Source: CAZWCX01 sp964632945
Lineage (GTDB): Bacteria > Planctomycetota > MHYJ01 > WSZJ01 > CAZWCX01
Direction: 5' to 3'
Assembly (NCBI GenBank): GCA_964632945.1
Contig: CAZWCX010000006.1
Location: 1-64,000, forward strand
Length of the DNA stretch: 64,000 nt
A program made the translations under genes and the position numbers. Below are positions 54,896 to 61,195 of this stretch, in pieces. The notes under the pieces were generated by a model. It was not told the origin of the DNA. It did not search any database and worked only from the letters and a program-made list of their open reading frames with translations. Each line of letters opens with the position of its first letter. Position 1 is the first letter of the stretch.

Positions 54896-56008
54896 TCAGC
54901 GCGCGGCTTCTGCGGCCATCCGCAGGACGAGGTGGAACCCCAGGGGCGACTCGATCGGTTCGCTCACGGAGCCCGGGGCGAGGGCTGCGGCCGCGTCGCG
55001 GACGGCGGGGGAGAACCCCGCGAGGGCGTCTTCGTCGATCAGCCCCCCGGAGGCCGCCGTGCCGTCGTCCTGGGAGAGCGCCGCCGCTTCCCAGTGGAAG
55101 CGGGCGCCGCCCTTCTCCACCAGCTTCTTGATCTGCTTCAGCTCGCCCAGCGCCTGCGCCTTGGACCGTGTGCGCGCCCGCTCGCCGGCCCCCTTGATGC
55201 CCGTGTGGCCCAGCAGGATGTGGGCGTACGGGCGGCTCGCGGAGACGGGAGGCACCTTGGGCAGGGTCGCTTCGCCCCCCCGGGCCTTGGCATCCAGCAG
55301 CCAGTCGAACGCCTGCTCGACATAGAACCGGTCCGGGAACTCGTGCCCCAACCCCGTGATGACGCGGAACGACCCCGGCGCCGTGCGCTTCTTGCCGGTG
55401 AGGTTGCTGCGCACTGCGCCCGCCATCGAGAAATTCTGATCCTGGTCGCCCAGGAACACCACGGTGCGCACCTCGTTGTGCGCCGACTCCGGCGCGGCCG
55501 GCGCCGCCGTCGTCACGAGACCGGCGAACAGCTTGGGGGCGAACTTGTAGGTCGCCAGCGTCATCGTGCCGCCCGCCGAATGTCCGATCATCAGCACGGC
55601 CGCGCGGTCCACCGGGTAATGCTCGATCACCCACAAGGCAAGTCCGGCGATGTACTCGCGATCCTTCTCGTCCCACGCGAAGCCCGGCCCCGCGGCGGTA
55701 TGTCCCTGCACCGCGAGCACGAAACATTTCCGCGTGCGTGCCAGATCGGAAAGCATCATCGTCTTGGGGTCGCCCCCGTGGCCGTGCAGGGATACGATGA
55801 GGCCGTACTTCTTGTCCGGCTCCGGCTCGAAGGCCTGGGAGAGCCACCCGACCGCTGCGGCGTCGCCCTTGAGACGCAACTTCGTCAAACCTTCGGCTTT
55901 CTCCTCGACGACCTCCGGGGCCTTGAGCGGCCTATCCTTCGCGGCCGTGTTGCCAAGGGCGGACGCGAGCAGGGCGAGAGCGACCAGGGCGTGGCGCGGG
56001 GGGCGCAT
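54896..56008 (-). CDS. Secreted alpha/beta hydrolase fused to a parvulin-type PPIase domain
   Basis: 370 residues from the ATG at 56008 (GGAGG upstream). Signal peptide at residues 1-23. An esterase/PHB-depolymerase-like hydrolase domain (40-245) has LIVSLHGHGGDP (oxyanion loop), GHSAGG (Ser144), DQD and GLGHEFP. The C-terminal 110 residues match parvulin: RPYAHILLGHTG ... ALGELKQIKKLVEKGGARFHWEAAALSQDDGTAASGGLIDEDAL ... ALAPGSVSEPIESPLGFHLVLRM. The GG, F and GxH elements of the rotamase are visible. The joint has no stop codon or frame shift, so this is one protein. A perfect TTGACA lies at 56079-56074. Confidence 0.9.
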   Translation of the reverse strand: MRPPRHALVALALLASALGNTAAKDRPLKAPEVVEEKAEGLTKLRLKGDAAAVGWLSQAFEPEPDKKYGLIVSLHGHGGDPKTMMLSDLARTRKCFVLAVQGHTAAGPGFAWDEKDREYIAGLALWVIEHYPVDRAAVLMIGHSAGGTMTLATYKFAPKLFAGLVTTAAPAAPESAHNEVRTVVFLGDQDQNFSMAGAVRSNLTGKKRTAPGSFRVITGLGHEFPDRFYVEQAFDWLLDAKARGGEATLPKVPPVSASRPYAHILLGHTGIKGAGERARTRSKAQALGELKQIKKLVEKGGARFHWEAAALSQDDGTAASGGLIDEDALAGFSPAVRDAAAALAPGSVSEPIESPLGFHLVLRMAAEAAR

Positions 56009-56167
56009 GGGGTCCTCCTTCGGGGTGGCCGCGGACGTCACCGCACCGATACGATGTCCCCGGGAGGGGCGATTGTCAATCAAGACTGCGCCCGATCTGC
56101 GGACGTCCGGAGGAGCTCGCCGGGTGGGCCTGCCCCCATTCCCGGCGCCCCGCGCGGCGCGCGAGGG

Positions 56168-56968
56168 TCAGTCGCCGACCCGGTCGCGCAGGATCGCCTT
56201 GGCCTGCTCGGAAAGCCCGAGGCGGTCGATGTCCGCCTGGAGCTGCCGCGCGCTGCCGTGGCCGGCGAGATAGCCGTTCGCGCGCGCCGCGGCGGTCGAC
56301 TCGCGGAAATCGTTCGGGTTGGGATAGAAGGCGGCGAATTCCCGGTAGACGGCCTTCCAGTTGCGCAGCGTGTACTTCTGGTGGTAGTCCTCCGCCACCC
56401 AGAACCGCGGGTACGGCAGGATCGCGGTCTGCACCGGTTGCCCCTGTTCCGCGGCGATGGCGTCGCGGGTCTCGAGCGCGGCCTTGTGCTGCTCCTCGCC
56501 GTGGGTCCAGAGAATGGTCGCGTACTGTCCCTTCCCCGACGAGGCGCAGGGGTTGTGGCTCGACCAGAAGACGCCGAGCAGTTGGCGGAAGGAGATTTGC
56601 GCCGGATCGAAGTCGATCTGGATCGCCTCCGTATGGTCGCCGATCTCCTGGTAGGTCGGATTCGGCTTCCGGCCGCCGCAATAGCCGACGCGGGTGCGCA
56701 GGACGCCGGGCAGGCTCCCGAACTGGGAGTCCGGGCCCCAGAATCAGCCCAGGGCGAACGTCGCGGTCTCGACGCGGGAATGAACCTCGCCGTCGATGGG
56801 CGGGCGGGCGTGCTCGGGAGTGCTCGTGGGCGCGGCGGCAGGCTCCTCCGCCTGCGCTTCGCGGGCGGGGACGGCGAACAACGACCAAATTCCGATCGCC
56901 GCCACTCCGAGGAGCGCGGTCAGGGGCAAGGACAACAGGCGCAGGTCCGTGAACGATTCCAGGATCAT
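56168..56968 (-). CDS. msrA: Peptide methionine-S-oxide reductase MsrA, selenoprotein (in-frame UGA)
   Basis: 266 codons including a UGA at 56746-56744 (residue 75). The frame before the UGA encodes a membrane anchor or signal (residues 10-33) and a linker, ending TATFALG. After the UGA it continues FWGPDSQFGSLPGVLRTRVGYCGG with the full MsrA domain (IGDHTEAIQIDFDP, LLGVFWSSHNPC, QYATILWTHGEEQH, YPRFWVAEDYHQKY). The MsrA active site is GCFWG, so the UGA is exactly at the catalytic Cys, giving GUFWG. A SECIS-like hairpin follows at 56732-56713. GGAGG precedes the ATG. The enzyme reduces methionine S-sulphoxide in envelope proteins. Standard gene callers will split or truncate it. Confidence 0.92.
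56713..56732 (-). promoter_or_regulatory. Bacterial SECIS-like element in msrA
   Basis: On the RNA strand, stem CUCCC/GGGAG is extended by two G-C pairs with a bulged A, and closes a 5-nt loop AGUUC. The loop begins 19 nt after the UGA, inside the usual 16-37 nt window, and has G at its second position, as in bacterial SECIS elements. SelB binding is inferred. Confidence 0.75.
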
Positions 56969-57016
56969 GTCGGGTCCTCCGGTTGGGGTTGCCGGGAGGA
57001 AACGTCCCGGACCCTC

Positions 57017-57046
57017 AGGGTATTCCGGGAAACTCCCGCCGGTCAA
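57017..57046 (-). promoter_or_regulatory. Promoter of msrA
   Basis: On the minus strand TTGACC (57046-57041), an 18-nt spacer and TACCCT (57022-57017). The predicted leader is about 40 nt. Confidence 0.5.
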
Positions 57047-57090
57047 GGGTCGTCGGGATCGGTGGACGGAAGTCGGCGCGGGACCTCTCA

Positions 57091-57119
57091 TTGACGAACC
57101 GGAGGAACCGCCGTACGAT
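57091..57119 (+). promoter_or_regulatory. Promoter of HAD/nfo genes
   Basis: TTGACG (57091-57096), a 17-nt spacer and TACGAT (57114-57119). The start codon is at 57147. Confidence 0.6.
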
Positions 57120-57146
57120 GGGTCGGTTCCGATTCCGGAGGTGTCC

Positions 57147-57830
57147 GTGCCCCTTCGCGCCGTTCTGCTCGATGCCGGCGGAACGATCGTCTTCCCGTCC
57201 TTCCGCCGCATTGCCGACGAATTCGCCCGCGAGGGTGTTTCGATCGACCCCGAGCGGCTCGAGCGCGCCGAATTGCGCGTTCGGTTCGAGTTCGACCGGC
57301 CGGAGGTGATCGGGACATCGAACGATCGCGACCGCTGGGCCCGGTTCCTCCAGCGGATGGCGGAAGAGGCCGGCCTGACCGCGTTTCCGCGGGCGGCCTT
57401 CCTTCGCCTGAAGGAGTACCAGGACCGCCACAACCTCTGGGAGGTCGTCCCCGCCGACGTTCCGCCCGCCCTCGATGCCCTGGCGCGACGGTATCGCCTC
57501 GGCGTGGTCTCCAATGCCAACGGGACGGTGCGCGCGCTCTTCGACCGACTGGGGCTGGCGTCGCGGTTCGAGGTGGTGATCGACTCGCACGAGGAGGGGA
57601 TGGAGAAGCCCGATCCGCGACTCTTCCGGGTCGCCCTCGACCGGATGAAGATCGATCCCGCCGAAACCGCGTACGTCGGGGACCTCTATCACGTCGACGT
57701 CGTCGGTGCCCGCGCGGCGGGGCTCCACGCGATCCTCCTCGACCCCCACGGGCTGCACGGGGACAAGGACTGTCGCCGCGTGCGCCATCTGGCGGAATTG
57801 GCGTCGGACGGCGCCGCGGGGCCGGCATGA
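57147..57830 (+). CDS. HAD-superfamily hydrolase
   Basis: 227 residues from the GTG at 57147; GGAGG with a 5-nt spacer precedes it. Motif I is LLDAGGTI (DxGGT type, where the second Asp of DxDxT is replaced, as in HDHD3/REG-2-like members). Motif II is VVSNANG, motif III Lys is in EKPDPRLF, and motif IV is VGDLYHVDVVGARAAG. It probably acts on a small phosphorylated metabolite. The stop overlaps the nfo start by ATGA. Confidence 0.9.
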   Translation: MPLRAVLLDAGGTIVFPSFRRIADEFAREGVSIDPERLERAELRVRFEFDRPEVIGTSNDRDRWARFLQRMAEEAGLTAFPRAAFLRLKEYQDRHNLWEVVPADVPPALDALARRYRLGVVSNANGTVRALFDRLGLASRFEVVIDSHEEGMEKPDPRLFRVALDRMKIDPAETAYVGDLYHVDVVGARAAGLHAILLDPHGLHGDKDCRRVRHLAELASDGAAGPA

Positions 57831-58726
57831 ACCTGGGCGCCCACATGTCGATTGCCGGCGGCCTCCATCTCGCGTTCAATCACGCGGTTGCAGCCGGCTG
57901 CGGCGTGCTGCAGATCTTCACCAAGAGCAGCAATCAGTGGCGCGCGAAACCCCTCACCGACGACGACGTCGCGCGGTTCGAGGAAGCGCGGCGGCGCACC
58001 GGGATCCGCCGGGTGGTGGCGCACGACTCCTACCTGATCAACCTCGCGTCCCCGGACCCGGCGCTGTGGAAGAAATCCCTCGATGCGTTTCTCGTGGAAC
58101 TCGAGCGCGCCGAGCGGTTGGGACTGGACGGGCTCGTGTTTCATCCCGGGGCGCACATGGGGGCCGGGGAGGAGGCGGGACTCGGCCGGGTCGCGAAGGC
58201 CCTCGATGCCGCGCACACCCGCTGTCGCGGGTACCGGTGTCGCACCCTGATCGAGACGACCGCGGGGCAGGGAACGTCGCTCGGATGGCGCTTCGAGCAC
58301 CTCGCCGGCCTTCTCGACCGCGTGCGCGATCCGGCGCGCGTCGGGGTGTGCCTCGACACGTGTCATGTCTTTGCCGCCGGGTACGACCTGCGCACCCCGT
58401 CCGCCTACCGGGCGACGATGCGGGCGTTCGACCGGATCGTCGGCCTGGAGCGGATCCAGGCGTTCCACGTAAACGACTCGAAGCGGGAGCTGGGCTCGCG
58501 CGTCGACCGGCATGCGCACATCGGCGCCGGGATGATCGGGCTGGAGGGGTTTCGCTGCCTGATGAACGACCGGCGCTTTCGGCGCGTGCCGATGATCCTG
58601 GAGACGGAGAAAGAGGGGGACATGGACCGGGCGAATCTGGCCGCCTTGCGCGGGCTGAGGCGATCGCGCGCGGCTCCGCGCAAACGTGCGGCCCGCGTCC
58701 GTCGGGGCAGCGCGGCGGGCGCGTAG
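57827..58726 (+). CDS. nfo: Endonuclease IV
   Basis: 299 residues. AP endonuclease signatures: LGAHMSIAGGLH, LQIFTKSSNQW, VAHDSYLINLASPD, VFHPGAHMGAG, LIETTAGQGTSLG, VGVCLDTCHVFAAGYDL, FHVNDSKRELGSRVDRHAHIGAGMIG, and ILETEKEG. All Zn-ligand regions (His, Glu, Asp) are kept. It nicks DNA 5' of abasic sites in base-excision repair. A basic Arg-rich tail extends past the usual end. It is co-translated with the HAD hydrolase. Confidence 0.96.
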   Translation: MNLGAHMSIAGGLHLAFNHAVAAGCGVLQIFTKSSNQWRAKPLTDDDVARFEEARRRTGIRRVVAHDSYLINLASPDPALWKKSLDAFLVELERAERLGLDGLVFHPGAHMGAGEEAGLGRVAKALDAAHTRCRGYRCRTLIETTAGQGTSLGWRFEHLAGLLDRVRDPARVGVCLDTCHVFAAGYDLRTPSAYRATMRAFDRIVGLERIQAFHVNDSKRELGSRVDRHAHIGAGMIGLEGFRCLMNDRRFRRVPMILETEKEGDMDRANLAALRGLRRSRAAPRKRAARVRRGSAAGA

Positions 58727-58765
58727 CGCGGACACCTCAAGAAGTCGCTGATGCGGTTTCAGGAA

Positions 58766-59257
58766 TCATCCGAGCGGGCGGCCCACCCGGACGACGATCT
58801 TCCCCACGTTGCGATCCTCCTCCATCCAGCGGTGCGCCGCGGCAATCTCCTCGAGGGGGAACTCCCGGTCGATCACCGGCCACACGCCGTCGCGGCGGAA
58901 ATGGGGAAGGATTTCGCGGGCGAACCGCTGTGTCAGGGTCATTTTCTGCTCGAGCGGCCGGTTGCGCAGGGTGGTGCCGGCGAGGCGCAGGCGCCTGGCG
59001 AGGACGTCGCGCAGGGAGATCGACGCCTGGGCGCCGCCCAAGGTGGAAATGAGCACCAGCCGTCCGTCCAGGGCGGCGGCGCGCAGGTTCGGCTCGAGGT
59101 AGGGCGCCCCGACGAAATCGAGGGTCACATCGACGCCCAGGCCGCCGGTCGCCGCCACCGCGATCCGCACCTCGCCGCGTTGCGGCTCGAGGTCGGGAAG
59201 CGACTCGAGACCCAGGACTTCGGGCCCGCCGTGACTCCGCAGGACGATCGCGCGCAT
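58766..59257 (-). CDS. Quinone oxidoreductase-like protein with large internal deletion
   Basis: 163 residues. The start MRAIVLRSHGGPEVLGLESLPDLEPQRGEVRIAVAATG is the N-terminus of MDR-family quinone oxidoreductases. It then jumps to GLGVDVTLDFVGAPYLEPNLRAAALDGRLVLI and runs to the normal C-terminus (EEIAAAHRWMEEDRNVGKIVVRV). About 160 residues are missing, including the active-site region and most of the NADP Rossmann fold. The frame is kept, so a short protein may be made, but it should not be an active oxidoreductase. It starts 5 nt after the ThDP enzyme gene. Confidence 0.75.
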   Translation of the reverse strand: MRAIVLRSHGGPEVLGLESLPDLEPQRGEVRIAVAATGGLGVDVTLDFVGAPYLEPNLRAAALDGRLVLISTLGGAQASISLRDVLARRLRLAGTTLRNRPLEQKMTLTQRFAREILPHFRRDGVWPVIDREFPLEEIAAAHRWMEEDRNVGKIVVRVGRPLG

Positions 59258-59262
59258 GTCGC

Positions 59263-60996
59263 CTATCCCGTTACGTGGCGGACGACCGCGCGGCCGATGA
59301 AGCGGACCTTCTCGCCGAGCGGGAACCGGCTCAGGTTGGTCTTCACGACCCCCTTGGTGAAGCGCGTCTTCCGCGCGTAGTCGATGCGGACGTCGACGAT
59401 GACCGGCTGCCCCTTGGCGGCGATCGCGAAGGCCTGGTCGAGCGCGGGCTCGATGCCGTCGTCGTTGCGCATCGCCACGTACGCGGCGCCGGTGGCGATC
59501 GCCACCCCCTCGACGCTCACCTTGCCGAGGACGGTACAGGTCTTGCGATTGAGCGGGACCTGCTGGAACTGGGAGATCTGCCCGAGTTCGCCGTCGTGGA
59601 AGACGAAGAAGACGACGCCCAGGTTGTGCGTGGTCGCGGTGAGGATCTCGAGGCCGGTCATCAGGAAGGCCCCGTCGCCGACGATGCCCACGACCGGCTT
59701 GTCCGGGTGCATGAGCTTGATCCCGATCGCCGCCGGGATGCAGTACCCCATGGCGTTGTAGTCGGTGGGGGAGACGAGGGTGCGCGAACGGCGGCACGGG
59801 AACAGTTCGGCGGTCAGGAACGTATGGTTGCCGTCGTCGACCGCGACGAAGGCATCGTCCGGGAGGCGCTTGCGCAGGGCGGCGAAGAAGTGGCCGGGAC
59901 CCACGCGGTCCGGATTGCGCGCCGCCGTCCACTCGGCGAAGTAGGCCGCCTTGTCTTCGGCGATCTGCTGCTGGAGGCCGAGATCGGCGCTGCGCCTCGT
60001 TCCCAGCGTTCGCAACTCCGCGACCAGCGCGTCGAGCACGTCTTTCGCATCCCCCTCGATCGCGATCCGCGCGGGGTAGTTCTTGTGGAACACCTCGGGA
60101 TCGATGTCGACGTGGACCAGCGCGGGCGGGACCGGCAGGCCGTAGCTGGCGCTGCCGAGTTCGGAAAAGCGGACGCCCACGGCCAGCAGCGCATCGCAAT
60201 CGCGGAAGGCGTTTTCCGCGGCGGGGACGCTGCTCGCGCCGAATCCCAGGCCGGTGTGCAGCGGGTGGTTCGCGGGAAACACGCTCAGCCCCTGCATGGT
60301 GGTGGACACCGGGCCTTCCAGGAGTTCCGCGGCCTGGATCGCCTGGGCGGTTGCGTCGCGCGCGCCCCAGCCGAGGTAGAGGCCGGGCCGTCGCGCGCCG
60401 TGGAGGAGCCGGGCGGCCTCGCGGATCGCCGCCGCGTCGGGAGTCTTTCGCCGCGCGGACGGCCGGTACGCCGGCAGGTCGACGACCTCCCCGCGGAACA
60501 ACTGCAGCTCGACCGGGATTTCGACGAAGACCGGGCCGGGAACGCCCGAGATCGCGGTCTCGTACGCCTCGTACAGGGTAGGCACGATGTCGGCGTGGCT
60601 CCGGATCACCCAGCTCTTCTTCACCAACCCGGCGACCAGGCGCTGCTGGTCGATCGCGTGGAGCTGGTAGTGGCGTCCGATGTCGCGCCGCACGCCGCCG
60701 GTGATCACCAGCATGGGGATCCCGTCGAGATAGGCCTCGCCGATGCCGCTCATGGCATGGGTGGTGCCGGCCGCCGGGACGATGCAGAGGGTCCCGATCG
60801 AGTCGGTCGTCCGGCTGACCCCGTCCGCCATGAACGCGGCGCCCATCTCGTGGGTGACGAGCACCGGCGTGATCTTCGCAGACTTGTGCAATTCGTCGTA
60901 GATCTCGGTGTTGTGCACGCCCGGGATGCCGAAGGTGGCGCGGACGCCGATCTGTTCGAGGGCGTGGACGACGAGCGAGGCTCCGGTGCGTTGCAT
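59263..60996 (-). CDS. ThDP-dependent enzyme, acetolactate synthase-like
   Basis: 577 residues. The N-terminal PYR domain has THEMGAAFMADG with the catalytic Glu50. IPMLVITGG and PGPVFVEIP are typical of the ALS group. The PP domain has GDGAFLMTGLEILTA (Gly440-Gly442), and the usual NN at the end of this motif is HD (His467-Asp468); catabolic acetolactate synthases also have Asp at the second position. No FAD-specific feature is clear, so catabolic ALS, a benzoylformate-decarboxylase-like enzyme or another carboligase are all possible. The promoter at 61032-61061 drives it and the deleted oxidoreductase. Confidence 0.88.
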   Translation of the reverse strand: MQRTGASLVVHALEQIGVRATFGIPGVHNTEIYDELHKSAKITPVLVTHEMGAAFMADGVSRTTDSIGTLCIVPAAGTTHAMSGIGEAYLDGIPMLVITGGVRRDIGRHYQLHAIDQQRLVAGLVKKSWVIRSHADIVPTLYEAYETAISGVPGPVFVEIPVELQLFRGEVVDLPAYRPSARRKTPDAAAIREAARLLHGARRPGLYLGWGARDATAQAIQAAELLEGPVSTTMQGLSVFPANHPLHTGLGFGASSVPAAENAFRDCDALLAVGVRFSELGSASYGLPVPPALVHVDIDPEVFHKNYPARIAIEGDAKDVLDALVAELRTLGTRRSADLGLQQQIAEDKAAYFAEWTAARNPDRVGPGHFFAALRKRLPDDAFVAVDDGNHTFLTAELFPCRRSRTLVSPTDYNAMGYCIPAAIGIKLMHPDKPVVGIVGDGAFLMTGLEILTATTHNLGVVFFVFHDGELGQISQFQQVPLNRKTCTVLGKVSVEGVAIATGAAYVAMRNDDGIEPALDQAFAIAAKGQPVIVDVRIDYARKTRFTKGVVKTNLSRFPLGEKVRFIGRAVVRHVTG

Positions 60997-61031
60997 GGGC
61001 GGGCTCCGAGAAGGATGGGATCAGCGGGCGG

Positions 61032-61061
61032 AGTATAGGGGTCCCTTGCGGAACGCGTCAA
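61032..61061 (-). promoter_or_regulatory. Promoter of ThDP enzyme operon
   Basis: On the minus strand TTGACG (61061-61056), an 18-nt spacer and TATACT (61037-61032). The predicted leader is about 30 nt. Confidence 0.65.
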
Positions 61062-61195
61062 TCGGAAAGGAGGGGCGAGTGGAACGGTGGGCGCGTCGAT
61101 GGTAAGGTAGGGGCGAATCCGTCCGGGCGGGGCGTGCAAGGCAGGGCAGGCCGCGATCCGGAATGGCAGGCGGGTTCCTCTCGGGGAGTTGCAGG

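Noticed and set aside
56744..57520. Reading msrA as a broken gene (two fragments)
   Set aside because: The codon at the break is UGA at the catalytic Cys, the frame does not shift, all other MsrA motifs are intact and a SECIS-like hairpin follows, so selenocysteine is the better explanation.
59590..59680. Loss of the ThDP NN motif as evidence for an inactive enzyme
   Set aside because: The position is HD, and catabolic acetolactate synthases also carry Asp at the metal-binding site; the catalytic Glu50 and GDG are present.
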